DNA of 64,000 nt. It comes from Pseudacidovorax sp. RU35E (GTDB lineage Bacteria; Pseudomonadota; Gammaproteobacteria; Burkholderiales; Burkholderiaceae_C). Under the pieces are notes generated by a model. That model saw only the letters and a list, made by a program, of their open reading frames with translations, was not told the origin of the DNA and ran no database searches. Positions within the stretch are counted from its first letter, which is position 1. The number at the start of each line of letters is the position of its first letter. Below, piece by piece: positions 9,765 to 18,511 of the stretch. The translations under genes and the position numbers were made by a program. The stretch is from the NCBI RefSeq assembly GCF_900156165.1, contig NZ_FTMY01000006.1, positions 62,001 through 126,000 on the forward strand. The letters are read 5' to 3'.

Positions 9765-10751
9765 TCAGAGCAGGTGCTTGACGCCGTCCTGCTCGCCCTG
9801 CAGTTCGGCGAGGGTCTTGTTGATGCGCTCCTGCGAGAAGGCATCGATCTCCAGGCCTTCGACGATCTTGTACTTGCCGTTCTCGGTGGTGACCGGGAAG
9901 CCGAAGATCACGTCCTTGGGGATGCCGTATTCGCCGTTGGAGGGCACACCCATGGTGACCCACTTGCCTTGCGAGCCCAGGGCCCAGTCACGCATGTGGT
10001 CGATGGCGGCGTTGGCGGCCGAGGCGGCCGACGACAGGCCGCGCGCTTCGATGATGGCAGCGCCGCGCTTGCCCACGGTGGGCAGGAACACGTCGGCGTT
10101 CCAGACCTGGTCGTTGATGGCGTCTTTGACGCTCTTGCCGCCGATGGTGGCGAAGCGGTAGTCGGCGTACATGGTGGGCGAATGGTTGCCCCACACGGTC
10201 AGCTTCTCGATCTCGCCGACCTGGCCACCGGTCTTGGCAGCGATCTGGCTCGCAGCGCGGTTGTGATCCAGGCGCAGCATGGCGGTGAAGTTCTCGCGCG
10301 GCAGGCTGGGCGCGCTCTTCATGGCGATGTAGGCATTGGTGTTGGCGGGATTGCCGACCACCAGCACCTTGACGTCGCGGCTGGCGACCTTGTCCAGCGC
10401 CTTGCCCTGGGCTGTGAAGATCTGGGCATTGGCGGCCAGCAGGTCGGCACGCTCCATGCCGGGGCCGCGGGGACGGGCACCGACCAGCAGTGCATAGTCG
10501 GCATCCTTAAAGGCCACTTCCGGGTCGCCCGTGGGGATCACACCCGCCAGCAGCGGGAAGGCGCAGTCCTCCAGCTCCATGATCACGCCCTTGAGCGCCT
10601 TCTGGGCCTTCTCATCCGGGATCTCCAGCAGTTGCAGGATGACCGGCTGATCCTTGCCCAGCATTTCGCCCGAGGCGATGCGGAACAGGAGGGCGTAACC
10701 GATTTGGCCGGCGGCGCCGGTGACGGCGACGCGAACGGGCTTTTTGCTCAT
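9765..10751 (-). CDS. mdh: malate dehydrogenase
   Basis: NAD-dependent oxidation of malate to oxaloacetate, the last TCA step. It has 328 residues, the usual length of the betaproteobacterial cytosolic-type enzyme. The nucleotide-binding loop TGAAGQIG lies at residues 11-18. The mobile active-site loop [15 protein letters not shown] starts near residue 91, LDHNRA supplies the catalytic Asp (about 162), and the catalytic His is in [12 protein letters not shown] (about 190). The start is the ATG at 10751, with GGAG 8 nt upstream. It is divergent from gntR across a 201-nt control region containing TCTTAT repeats. Confidence 0.98.
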   Translation of the reverse strand: MSKKPVRVAVTGAAGQIGYALLFRIASGEMLGKDQPVILQLLEIPDEKAQKALKGVIMELEDCAFPLLAGVIPTGDPEVAFKDADYALLVGARPRGPGMERADLLAANAQIFTAQGKALDKVASRDVKVLVVGNPANTNAYIAMKSAPSLPRENFTAMLRLDHNRAASQIAAKTGGQVGEIEKLTVWGNHSPTMYADYRFATIGGKSVKDAINDQVWNADVFLPTVGKRGAAIIEARGLSSAASAANAAIDHMRDWALGSQGKWVTMGVPSNGEYGIPKDVIFGFPVTTENGKYKIVEGLEIDAFSQERINKTLAELQGEQDGVKHLL

Positions 10752-10864
10752 GGGAAGACTCCAGACGAAGTGGGAAGAAACGGAACGTGCCGCGCGAGCC
10801 CTGCCTGCAGGAATTGCACATCGACCGGCACCGCCAGGCGACCCGGGGCAGGAAACAACCGCGC

Positions 10865-10909
10865 ATTCTAGGCCGATTCCATGGCGCATGTCTTATGTCT
10901 TATATAAGA
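10865..10909. promoter_or_regulatory. mdh promoter and candidate GntR operator
   Basis: On the minus strand a TAGAAT -10 (10865-10870) lies 18 nt from an AAGACA -35 (10889-10894), placed to drive mdh. Overlapping and beyond it are three copies of TCTTAT: direct at 10891-10896 and 10898-10903, inverted at 10904-10909. The last two form the perfect 12-bp palindrome TCTTATATAAGA. The arrangement is suited to a dimeric regulator acting on both mdh and gntR. The link to the adjacent GntR protein is inference. Confidence 0.55.
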
Positions 10910-10952
10910 TGTCGGACTCGGCCCGCTTCGCGGCGCCACGCCACACCCACCC

Positions 10953-11708
10953 ATGTCCTCCCCTCCCGCCGCGGACGCCGGCACGCCTTCCTTCAGCCCG
11001 CTGTACCAGCAGATCAGGGCTTTGATCCTGCAGAGCCTGCAGGCCGGGGAATGGAAGCCGGGCGAACCGATTCCGAGCGAAATCGAACTCGCGGCACGCT
11101 TTCGCGTGAGCCAGGGCACGGTGCGCAAGGCCATCGACGAACTGGCGGCCGACAACCTTCTGGTCCGCCGCCAGGGCAAGGGCACCTTCGTCGCCACACA
11201 TGCCGAGCAGCAGGTGCAGTACCGCTTCCTCAAGCTGGTGCCTGACGAAGGCAGCCCCACCAGCGAAGGACCCGCCGAGCGCACCATCGTGGACTGCCGA
11301 CGGGTGCGCGCAAGCGCTGATGTTTCGCGCGCGCTGGCGCTGCGCAGCGGGGACCCGGTGCTTCAGGTACGCCGGGTGCTGGCCTACGCAGGTGTGCCCA
11401 CCATCCTCGAAGACCTCTGGCTGCCGGGCGCACCCTTCAAGGGTCTGACCGCCGAGCGGCTGACCGATTGGCGCGGACCCATGTACGAGATGTTCGAAAC
11501 GGAGTTCGGCGTGCGCATGGTGCGGGCAGAAGAGAAGTTGCGCGCCGTCCTGCCGGACGCCGAACAGGCCGCCCTGCTCTGCGTGGCGCCCCAGACACCG
11601 CTGCTGTCGGTCGAGCGCATCGCCCACACGTATCACGACGCGCCGATGGAGCTTCGCCGCGGCCTGTACCGCACAGACACCCACCACTACCGCAACGACC
11701 TGGGCTGA
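10953..11708 (+). CDS. GntR-family (HutC/UTRA) regulator upstream of sdh operon
   Basis: A 251-residue regulator. The winged helix-turn-helix occupies residues 14-85 (PLYQQIRALILQSLQAGEW, PIPSEIELAARFRVSQGTVR, RRQGKGTFVATH). A UTRA ligand domain covers about residues 105-245 (LQVRRVLAYAGVPTILEDLW, then RAVLPDAEQAALLCV and the final LRRGLYRTDTHHYRNDLG). UTRA domains sense small effectors. Its place between mdh and sdhCDAB, with palindromic half-sites upstream and an inverted repeat at the sdhC promoter, suggests it controls the TCA genes and itself; this is contextual inference. The ATG at 10953 is the first in frame. Confidence 0.92.
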   Translation: MSSPPAADAGTPSFSPLYQQIRALILQSLQAGEWKPGEPIPSEIELAARFRVSQGTVRKAIDELAADNLLVRRQGKGTFVATHAEQQVQYRFLKLVPDEGSPTSEGPAERTIVDCRRVRASADVSRALALRSGDPVLQVRRVLAYAGVPTILEDLWLPGAPFKGLTAERLTDWRGPMYEMFETEFGVRMVRAEEKLRAVLPDAEQAALLCVAPQTPLLSVERIAHTYHDAPMELRRGLYRTDTHHYRNDLG

Positions 11709-11799
11709 GGCACCACGCCGAATTGATTCCGTCCAAAACGATGACGCTCTGAAAACCATAGCACCGGAAGCACGCCACAGAATGCCTGCAAGAGAGCCC

Positions 11800-11826
11800 A
11801 TGCAACATGGTGCATTGCAATAGAAT
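11800..11826 (+). promoter_or_regulatory. sdhC promoter -10 with overlapping inverted repeats
   Basis: A TAGAAT -10 sequence lies at 11821-11826, 66 nt before sdhC. Immediately upstream are two nested inverted repeats: ATGCA-N6-TGCAT (11800-11815) and TGCAA-N9-TTGCA (11801-11819). They fill the -35/spacer region, where a repressor would block RNA polymerase. No good -35 hexamer is visible, which would fit an activator-dependent promoter. Confidence 0.45.
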
Positions 11827-11892
11827 TTTGAGTTGCCTGGATACACGTCCTGACACGAGTCGCCCTACCGACACCCCAGAAAGAACCTCCCC

Positions 11893-12339
11893 ATGACAGA
11901 GCTAGCTTCCAAAAACAGGCCGCCGCGCCGTGAGTTCCGCAACATCAACGTGGTCACGGATCTGAAGGGCTACCGGCTGCCGCCGGCGGGCATCGTGTCG
12001 ATCCTGCACCGTGTCAGCGGGGTGCTGATGTTCCTGCTGATGCCCTTCATCATCTGGATGTTCGACACCTCCGTGTCTTCGGAGATCTCCTATGCGCGCT
12101 TCCAGGCGGTGTTCGCTGAAGGCGCGGGCTTGCTGCCCGGCTGGCTGCTCAAGCTGGTGGCCCTGGCGCTGATCTGGGCCTACCTGCACCACTTCTGCGC
12201 GGGCCTGCGCCACCTGTGGATGGACGTGAGCCACGAGGCCGTCACCAAGGAATTCGGCCGGACCTCGGCCCTGGTCGTGCTGGCCATCAGCGTCGTGCTC
12301 ACGCTCGCGCTGGCCGGCAAGCTCTTCGGCGTCTACTGA
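11893..12339 (+). CDS. sdhC: succinate dehydrogenase cytochrome b556 subunit SdhC
   Basis: Membrane anchor of complex II that helps bind ubiquinone and heme b. It has 148 residues with three transmembrane helices (about 40-60, 84-106 and 123-145). The family signatures are YRLPPAGIVSILHRVSGVLMF and AYLHHFCAGLRHLWMDVSHE, with the heme-ligand His in the second. It starts at the ATG at 11893, preceded by AGAAAGAACC. First gene of sdhCDAB, 184 nt after the GntR gene. Confidence 0.96.
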   Translation: MTELASKNRPPRREFRNINVVTDLKGYRLPPAGIVSILHRVSGVLMFLLMPFIIWMFDTSVSSEISYARFQAVFAEGAGLLPGWLLKLVALALIWAYLHHFCAGLRHLWMDVSHEAVTKEFGRTSALVVLAISVVLTLALAGKLFGVY

Positions 12340-12388
12340 TCCGCCTGCCCGCTCTCTCCTTTCTCCCCCACGACAACCCCACAACACC

Positions 12389-12754
12389 ATGGCAGTGAAT
12401 TACGGCTCCAAGCGCACCGTCGTCGGCGCGCACTATGGCCTGCGCGACTGGCTCTCCCAACGCGTCACCGGCGCCCTCATGGCGGTCTTCACCATCGTCG
12501 TGCTCGCGCAGGTGCTGCTCACCCGCGGCCCCGTCGGCTACGACCGCTGGGCAGGCATCTTCGCGCCGCAGTGGATGAAGGTGCTGACCTTCTCGGTGAT
12601 CGCCGCCCTGCTCTGGCATGTCTGGGTCGGCATGCGCGACGTCTGGATGGACTACGTGCAGCCCGTGGGCATCCGCCTGTTCATGCAAATCTTCACCATC
12701 GTCTGGCTCGTGGGTTGTGCCGGCTGGGCGATTCAAGTGCTCTGGAGGATCTGA
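12389..12754 (+). CDS. sdhD: succinate dehydrogenase membrane anchor subunit SdhD
   Basis: Second membrane anchor of complex II. The 121 residues contain three hydrophobic helices (about 27-49, 61-80 and 95-115). The SdhD pattern includes GLRDWLSQRVTGALMAVF at the start and LLWHVWVGMRDVWMDYVQP, whose His is the likely heme ligand paired with that of SdhC. It begins 49 nt after sdhC and is followed by sdhA with 4 nt between stop and start. Confidence 0.95.
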   Translation: MAVNYGSKRTVVGAHYGLRDWLSQRVTGALMAVFTIVVLAQVLLTRGPVGYDRWAGIFAPQWMKVLTFSVIAALLWHVWVGMRDVWMDYVQPVGIRLFMQIFTIVWLVGCAGWAIQVLWRI

Positions 12755-12758
12755 GCCC

Positions 12759-14567
12759 ATGTCGTACACCAAAGCAAAAATCGCGACGCGCAAGTTCGAC
12801 GTCGTCATCGTGGGCGCCGGCGGCTCCGGCATGCGCGCTGCGCTCGAGCTCTCGCGCGCGGGCCTGAACGTCGCCTCCCTGTCCAAGGTCTTCCCCACCC
12901 GCTCGCACACCGTGGCGGCGCAAGGCGGCGTGTCGGCCTCGCTGGGCAACATGTCCGAGGACAACTGGCACTACCACTTCTACGACACCATCAAGGGCTC
13001 GGACTGGCTGGGCGATCAGGACGCCATCGAGTTCATGTGCCGCGAGGCGCCGAAGGTCGTGATCGAGCTGGAGCACTTCGGCATGCCCTTCGACCGCAAC
13101 CCGGACGGCACGATCTACCAGCGCCCCTTCGGCGGCCACACCGCCAACTATGGCGAGAAGCCCGTGCAGCGCGCCTGCGCCGCGGCTGACCGCACCGGCC
13201 ACGCCATGCTGCACACGCTGTACCAGCAGAACGTAAAGGCCAAGACGAACTTCTTCGTCGAGTGGATGGCCCTGGACCTGATCCGCGACGCCGACGGCGA
13301 CGTGGTGGGCGTCACGGCCATCGAGCTGGAGACCGGCGACCTGCACGTGCTGCAGGCTAAGGCCGTGCTGCTGGCCACCGGCGGCGCAGGCCGCATCTTC
13401 GCGGCCTCGACCAACGCCTTCATCAACACCGGCGACGGCCTGGGCATGGCCGCGCGCGCCGGCATCCCGCTGCAGGACATGGAGTTCTGGCAGTTCCACC
13501 CCACCGGCGTGGCCGGCGCGGGCGTGCTGCTGACCGAAGGCTGCCGCGGCGAAGGCGCCATCCTGCTCAACAGCAATGGCGAGCGCTTCATGGAGCGCTA
13601 TGCGCCCACCCTCAAGGATCTGGCCCCGCGCGACTTCGTCTCGCGCTCGATGGACCAGGAGATCAAGGAAGGTCGCGGCTGCGGTCCCAACAAGGACTAC
13701 ATCCTCATGAAGCTGGACCACCTGGGCGCCGACACCATCCGCAAGCGCCTGCCCTCGGTGGAGGAGATCGGCCACAACTTCGCCAACGTGGACATCACCA
13801 AGGAGCCGATCCCGGTGGTGCCCACCATCCACTACCAGATGGGCGGCATCCCCACCAACATCAACGGCCAGGTGGTGGTGCAGAACGGCGACGTGCACAA
13901 CCAGGTCGTGGGCGGCCTGTACGCCGTGGGCGAGTGCTCGTGCGTGTCGGTGCACGGCGCCAACCGCTTGGGTACCAACTCGCTGCTGGACCTGCTGGTG
14001 TTCGGCAAGTCGGCCGGGCGCCACATCGTGGACTTCGTCAAGGGCAGTGGCGAGCACAAGCCGCTGCCGGCCGACGGCGCCGACCGCACCCTGGCGCGCC
14101 TGAACCAGCTTCAGGATTCGAATGACGGCATCTACGCGCAGGACATCGCCAACGACATCCGCGCCACCATGCAGCAGCACGCGGGCGTGTTCCGCACCCA
14201 GGCGAGCATGGACGAGGGCGTGGTCAAGGTGGCCGATCTGCGCAGCCGCGTGCCGGCCGTGACGCTCAAGGACAAGTCCATGGTGTGGAACACCGCACGC
14301 ATGGAAGCGCTCGAAGTGGACAACCTGATCGAGGTGGCGCAGGCCACCATGGTCTCGGCAGCCGCCCGAAAGGAGTGCCGCGGCGCCCACACGGTGGACG
14401 ACTACGAGCACCCGGCCGACCACCCCGAATTCCCGCTGGGCCGCAACGACAAGGAGTGGATGAAGCACACGCTGTGGCACAGCGCGGGCAACAACCTCAC
14501 CTACAAGCCGGTCAACCTCAAGCCGCTGACGGTGGACAGCGTGCCGCCGAAGGTCCGCACGTTCTGA
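12759..14567 (+). CDS. sdhA: succinate dehydrogenase flavoprotein subunit SdhA
   Basis: Catalytic subunit that oxidises succinate to fumarate with covalent FAD. It has 602 residues, starting at the ATG at 12759 (MSYTKAKIATRKFD). The dinucleotide loop VIVGAGGSGMRAALE is near residue 16, the FAD-linking His lies in PTRSHTVAAQGG (about residue 50), and the substrate-site motifs FHPTGVAGAGVLLTEGCRGE and HGANRLGTNSLLDLLVFG are intact. The C-terminal helical domain ends DSVPPKVRTF. It sits in the order sdhC-D-A-B, facing the inner membrane from the cytoplasm. Confidence 0.98.
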   Translation: MSYTKAKIATRKFDVVIVGAGGSGMRAALELSRAGLNVASLSKVFPTRSHTVAAQGGVSASLGNMSEDNWHYHFYDTIKGSDWLGDQDAIEFMCREAPKVVIELEHFGMPFDRNPDGTIYQRPFGGHTANYGEKPVQRACAAADRTGHAMLHTLYQQNVKAKTNFFVEWMALDLIRDADGDVVGVTAIELETGDLHVLQAKAVLLATGGAGRIFAASTNAFINTGDGLGMAARAGIPLQDMEFWQFHPTGVAGAGVLLTEGCRGEGAILLNSNGERFMERYAPTLKDLAPRDFVSRSMDQEIKEGRGCGPNKDYILMKLDHLGADTIRKRLPSVEEIGHNFANVDITKEPIPVVPTIHYQMGGIPTNINGQVVVQNGDVHNQVVGGLYAVGECSCVSVHGANRLGTNSLLDLLVFGKSAGRHIVDFVKGSGEHKPLPADGADRTLARLNQLQDSNDGIYAQDIANDIRATMQQHAGVFRTQASMDEGVVKVADLRSRVPAVTLKDKSMVWNTARMEALEVDNLIEVAQATMVSAAARKECRGAHTVDDYEHPADHPEFPLGRNDKEWMKHTLWHSAGNNLTYKPVNLKPLTVDSVPPKVRTF

Positions 14568-14595
14568 CATCGCCGCAACCCCACGAGAGCCCGAC

Positions 14596-15297
14596 ATGAA
14601 GCGCACATTCCAGATCTACCGCTACGACCCGGACAAGGACGCCAAGCCCTACATGCAGACCGTCGAGATCGAGCTCGACGGCCACGAGCGCATGCTGCTG
14701 GACGCCCTGGTCAAGCTCAAGGCCCAGGATCCGAGCATCGCGTTCCGCCGCTCCTGCCGCGAAGGCGTGTGCGGCTCGGATGCGATGAACATCAACGGCA
14801 AGAACGGCCTGGCGTGTCTGACCAACATGAACACGCTCAAGGGCACCATCGTGCTCAAGCCGCTGCCGGGCCTGCCCGTGATCCGCGACCTGATCGTGGA
14901 CATGACCCAGTTCTTCAAGCAGTACCACTCGATCAAGCCCTACCTGATCACCGAGGGCCTCGCGCCCGAGCGCGAGCGCCTGCAGTCGCCCGAGGAGCGC
15001 GAAGAACTCAACGGCCTGTACGAGTGCATCCTGTGCGCGAGCTGCTCGACCAGCTGCCCGAGCTTCTGGTGGAACCCCGACAAGTTCGTCGGCCCCGCCG
15101 GCCTGCTGCAGGCCTACCGCTTCATCGCCGACAGCCGCGACGAGGCCACCGGCGAGCGGCTCGACAACCTGGAAGATCCGTACCGCCTGTTCCGATGCCA
15201 CACCATCATGAACTGCGTCGACGTCTGCCCCAAGCACCTCAACCCCACCAAGGCCATCGGCAAGATCAAGGAGCTGATGGTGCGACGCGCCATCTGA
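14596..15297 (+). CDS. sdhB: succinate dehydrogenase iron-sulfur subunit SdhB
   Basis: Carries electrons from FAD to quinone through three clusters. The 233 residues contain the 2Fe-2S ligand set ([14 protein letters not shown] and the later GLACLTNM), the 4Fe-4S and 3Fe-4S sets ([17 protein letters not shown], then [17 protein letters not shown]). The length is typical. It starts at the ATG at 14596, 28 nt after sdhA. Confidence 0.98.
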   Translation: MKRTFQIYRYDPDKDAKPYMQTVEIELDGHERMLLDALVKLKAQDPSIAFRRSCREGVCGSDAMNINGKNGLACLTNMNTLKGTIVLKPLPGLPVIRDLIVDMTQFFKQYHSIKPYLITEGLAPERERLQSPEEREELNGLYECILCASCSTSCPSFWWNPDKFVGPAGLLQAYRFIADSRDEATGERLDNLEDPYRLFRCHTIMNCVDVCPKHLNPTKAIGKIKELMVRRAI

Positions 15298-15332
15298 TCC
15301 TGGCCAAACCCACGCAACGGAGACGACACGCC

Positions 15333-15647
15333 ATGCCGCAAGTGCAGCCAGCCCCGGGCGCATCCGACGAACGACTCGACGAGCGCGCGATGGCCCGGCT
15401 GCAGTGGCGATGCCGTCGCGGGTTGCTGGAGAACGACATCTTCATCACCCGCTTTTTCGAGCGGCATGCTTCTGGCTTGACCCGGGCGCAGGCCCAGGCG
15501 ATCGACACCCTGATGGACCTGCCGGACAACGACCTGCTCGACCTTCTGCTGCGCCGAAAGGAGCCCGAGCCCGCATGGGCCGGGGCCGAGGTGGCGGCGG
15601 TGCTGGAACTGATGCGCCCCTCATCGGGCGGCCAGTTCGCGGCCTGA
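15333..15647 (+). CDS. sdhE: FAD assembly factor SdhE
   Basis: Small cytoplasmic factor that promotes covalent attachment of FAD to SdhA. The 104 residues contain the diagnostic RGxxE motif as [14 protein letters not shown], followed by [19 protein letters not shown]. The start is the ATG at 15333 in a purine-rich CAACGGAGACGACACGCC context; the preceding 30 residues would otherwise overlap sdhB. It lies between sdhB and gltA, as in many Burkholderiales, so it is probably cotranscribed with its client. Confidence 0.93.
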   Translation: MPQVQPAPGASDERLDERAMARLQWRCRRGLLENDIFITRFFERHASGLTRAQAQAIDTLMDLPDNDLLDLLLRRKEPEPAWAGAEVAAVLELMRPSSGGQFAA

Positions 15648-15709
15648 GCCGCTCCATTCGATCCTTCGCCACCTTCCCATTTCCTCCACCTTCTCAAGAG
15701 AAAGTCGAC

Positions 15710-17020
15710 ATGAAAGCCTCCGACATCAAGGCCACGCTCGCGTTCAGCAATGGCGGCCAAGCCATCGATCTGCCGATCTACAAGGGCACGGTCGGTCCGG
15801 ACGTCATCGACATCCGCAAGCTGTACGCACAGACGGGCATGTTCACTTACGACCCGGGCTTCCTGTCCACGGCGTCGTGCCAGTCGTCCATCACGTACAT
15901 CGACGGCGACAAGGGCGAGCTGCTGTACCGCGGCTATCCGATCGAGCAACTGGCGGTGAACTGCGACTTCCTGGAAACCTGCTACCTGCTGCTCAATGGC
16001 GAACTGCCGAACGAAGCGCAGAAGACCGAGTTCACGAACACGGTGACGCGCCACACGATGGTGAACGAGCAGATGCAGTTCTTCCTGCGCGGCTTCCGTC
16101 GTGACGCGCACCCGATGGCGGTGCTGACGGGCCTGGTGGGCGCCCTGTCGGCCTTCTACCACGACAGCACCGACATCAATAACCCGGAGCATCGCCAGAT
16201 CTCGGCCGTCCGCCTGATCGCCAAGATGCCCACGCTGGTCGCCATGGCCTACAAGTACGGCACCGGCCAGCCGTACATGTACCCGAAGAACGACCTGAGC
16301 TACTCGGGCAACTTCCTGCGCATGATGTTCGGCACGCCCTGCGAGGAATACCAGGTCAATCCGGTGATCGAGCGTGCCATCGACCGCATCTTCATCCTGC
16401 ACGCAGACCACGAGCAGAACGCCTCGACCTCGACCGTGCGCCTGTGCGGCAGCTCGGGCACCAACCCCTTTGCCGCCATCGCTGCCGGCGTGGCCTGCCT
16501 CTGGGGCCCGGCCCACGGTGGCGCGAACGAGGCATGCCTGAACATGCTGGAAGACATCCAGCGCAACGGCGGCGTCTCCAAGGTCGGCGAGTTCATGGAG
16601 AAGGTCAAGGACAAGAACTCCGGCGTCAAGCTGATGGGTTTCGGTCACCGCGTCTACAAGAACTACGACCCGCGCGCCAAGCTGATGCAGGAAACCTGCA
16701 ACGAAGTGCTGGCCGAGCTGGGCCTGGAGAAGGACCCGCTGTTCGCCCTGGCCAAGCAACTCGAGAAGATCGCGCTGGAGGACGACTACTTCGTGCAGCG
16801 CAAGCTCTACCCGAACGTCGACTTCTATTCCGGCATCGTGCAGCGCGCCATCGGCATCCCGGTCAACCTGTTCACCGGCATCTTCGCGCTGGCCCGTACC
16901 GTGGGCTGGATCGCTCAGCTGAACGAGATGATCAGCGACCCCGAGTACAAGATCGGCCGCCCGCGTCAGCTCTTCAGCGGCTCGGACAAGCGCGACGTCA
17001 AGCCGATCGCCCAGCGCTGA
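15710..17020 (+). CDS. gltA: citrate synthase GltA (type II)
   Basis: Condenses oxaloacetate and acetyl-CoA. It has 436 residues, the length of the hexameric NADH-regulated Gram-negative type. The catalytic triad is visible as His269 in [10 protein letters not shown], His313 in [15 protein letters not shown] and Asp371 in [10 protein letters not shown]. The [14 protein letters not shown] segment near 231-244 is also typical. The start is the ATG at 15710, preceded by AAGAGAAAG. It is 62 nt after sdhE and ends before a strong terminator at 17065-17090, closing the sdhCDAB-E-gltA unit. Confidence 0.98.
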   Translation: MKASDIKATLAFSNGGQAIDLPIYKGTVGPDVIDIRKLYAQTGMFTYDPGFLSTASCQSSITYIDGDKGELLYRGYPIEQLAVNCDFLETCYLLLNGELPNEAQKTEFTNTVTRHTMVNEQMQFFLRGFRRDAHPMAVLTGLVGALSAFYHDSTDINNPEHRQISAVRLIAKMPTLVAMAYKYGTGQPYMYPKNDLSYSGNFLRMMFGTPCEEYQVNPVIERAIDRIFILHADHEQNASTSTVRLCGSSGTNPFAAIAAGVACLWGPAHGGANEACLNMLEDIQRNGGVSKVGEFMEKVKDKNSGVKLMGFGHRVYKNYDPRAKLMQETCNEVLAELGLEKDPLFALAKQLEKIALEDDYFVQRKLYPNVDFYSGIVQRAIGIPVNLFTGIFALARTVGWIAQLNEMISDPEYKIGRPRQLFSGSDKRDVKPIAQR

Positions 17021-17064
17021 TCGCTGCCACTGCACGGGTGTCGCAAGGCGCCCGCCTGCAATGC

Positions 17065-17090
17065 AAAGGCCGCCTGCGGGCGGCCTTTTT
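17065..17090 (+). terminator. intrinsic terminator after gltA
   Basis: A 10-bp stem AAAGGCCGCC / GGCGGCCTTT with loop TGCG, running into TTTTT. It lies 45 nt after the gltA stop. Confidence 0.9.
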
Positions 17091-17191
17091 GCGTCTTGAC
17101 TGACATCCGCCTGACCGCCTCCACGTCACATTGCCCAGCGGAGGGTGACCTCCGACATCCACATCGTCCACGAAGAGGAAGGAAACATCCC

Positions 17192-17332
17192 ATGAAGAAA
17201 CTCGCTGCCCTGCTCGCCATCACTTTCGCCGTCTCCGTGCCGCTGGCCGGCTGCAATACCTTCAAGGGTGCAGGCCAGGACGTCCAGAAGGCGGGCGAAA
17301 AGATGGAAGACTCCGCGAAGAAGCGCCAGTAA
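17192..17332 (+). CDS. entericidin A/B-family lipoprotein
   Basis: A 46-residue envelope lipoprotein. The signal peptide MKKLAALLAITFAVSVPLAG ends in a lipobox with the lipidated Cys at residue 21. The mature part (CNTFKGAGQDVQKAGEKMED) matches EcnA/EcnB entericidins, stress-linked small lipoproteins of the outer membrane. The ATG at 17192 has GAGGAAGGA upstream. It is flanked by its own terminators on both sides, so it is probably a single-gene transcript. Confidence 0.9.
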   Translation: MKKLAALLAITFAVSVPLAGCNTFKGAGQDVQKAGEKMEDSAKKRQ

Positions 17333-17367
17333 CACGCGACGGCGGCAGGGCCGCCCGCAGTTGCTCG

Positions 17368-17394
17368 ACGGCCCCTCAGGGGCCGTTTTCTTTT
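17368..17394 (+). terminator. intrinsic terminator after entericidin gene
   Basis: An 8-bp stem ACGGCCCC / GGGGCCGT with loop TCA, followed by TTTCTTTT. It isolates the entericidin gene from the LysR gene. Confidence 0.9.
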
Positions 17395-17469
17395 GTCGTC
17401 GTGCATTCGCCGCTCGACAGCCGAGCCCTCTCGAACCGCGATGACTCAGGGCCGAAAACCGGAGGAAAA

Positions 17470-18468
17470 TTGCACCTCCCCTCGTGGATCGTGATGACCC
17501 TGCCCGCCCCGCTCACCCTCGAACGCAGTTTTGCGCGACGTATCGACCTGACGTCGCTGCAGCTGTTCGTTGCCGTATGCGAGCTGGGAAGCATCGGACG
17601 GGCGGCCGAGCGCGAGTTCATCGCTGCATCGGCCATCAGCAAGCGGCTGTCCGACCTCGAATCCACGCTCGGCATCACCTTGCTCTACCGCCATGCGCGC
17701 GGCGTGGATCTGACCCCGGCCGGCGAAAGCCTTCTCCATCACGCACGCGCCATGCTCTACAGCCTGGAGAAGATGCAGGGCGAGCTGTCAGAGTACGCCG
17801 AAGGTGTGCGCGGCCACGTCCGGGTGCACGCCAACATCTCCGCCATCGTGCAATACCTGCCAGAAGATCTGGGCGCGTTCGCCCGGCTTCACGAAGGCAT
17901 CAAGATCGATCTAGAAGAACACCTCAGCCACGAGGTGGTGCGCGCGGTGCAGGCCGGCGCGGCCGACTTGGGCATCTGCCATGTGCCCGAGGACGACACC
18001 GGCGAGCTGCAGACGCTGCCTTACCGGCGCGATCAGTTGGCACTTGTGCTGCCGCAACAGCACCCCCTGGCGGCGCAGCCCTGCGTCGGCTTCGCCCAGA
18101 CGCTGGACGAGGACCACGTGGGCCTTCACACCCACAGCTCCATCTACCGCGCGATGCACCAGGCCGCCACCGCCGAGGGCCGCAGCGTGCGGCTGCGCAT
18201 CCACGTCACCGGCCTGGACGCCATGTGCCGCATGATCGACAACGGCCTGGGCGTGGGCGTGATGCCGCGCCGCGCCTTCGAACTCATGCAGGCCGGAATC
18301 GGCCGTCGGCTGGCGGCTGTGGACCTGGCCGACGATTGGGCGCACCGCGAGATCCGGCTGGTGGCCCGCGATTTCTCCACCCTGCCCGTGGCAGCACGCA
18401 CGCTGGTGCAGCACCTGCAGCCGCCGGCGGATGCACCCGGCGCGCCCCGCGAGGCAGCGGCCGCCTGA
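17470..18468 (+). CDS. LysR-family regulator upstream of leuCDB
   Basis: LysR-type regulator of about 330 residues. An N-terminal winged helix-turn-helix ([20 protein letters not shown], then [20 protein letters not shown]) is followed by a two-lobed effector domain ([36 protein letters not shown]). The start is uncertain: a TTG at 17470 sits 4 nt after GGAGG, while the ATG at 17494 gives the more usual N-terminus ([19 protein letters not shown]) but lacks a ribosome site. It lies 43 nt before leuC in the same direction, so it may be cotranscribed with leuCDB and may control it. The effector is not deducible. Confidence 0.92.
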   Translation: MHLPSWIVMTLPAPLTLERSFARRIDLTSLQLFVAVCELGSIGRAAEREFIAASAISKRLSDLESTLGITLLYRHARGVDLTPAGESLLHHARAMLYSLEKMQGELSEYAEGVRGHVRVHANISAIVQYLPEDLGAFARLHEGIKIDLEEHLSHEVVRAVQAGAADLGICHVPEDDTGELQTLPYRRDQLALVLPQQHPLAAQPCVGFAQTLDEDHVGLHTHSSIYRAMHQAATAEGRSVRLRIHVTGLDAMCRMIDNGLGVGVMPRRAFELMQAGIGRRLAAVDLADDWAHREIRLVARDFSTLPVAARTLVQHLQPPADAPGAPREAAAA

Positions 18469-18511
18469 AACCCAATACCCATCCACGATTCCCCACGAAA
18501 GACGAGACCCC

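Noticed and set aside
12693-14606. 637-codon minus-strand open frame opposite sdhA
   Set aside because: Antisense shadow of sdhA with the same biased composition.
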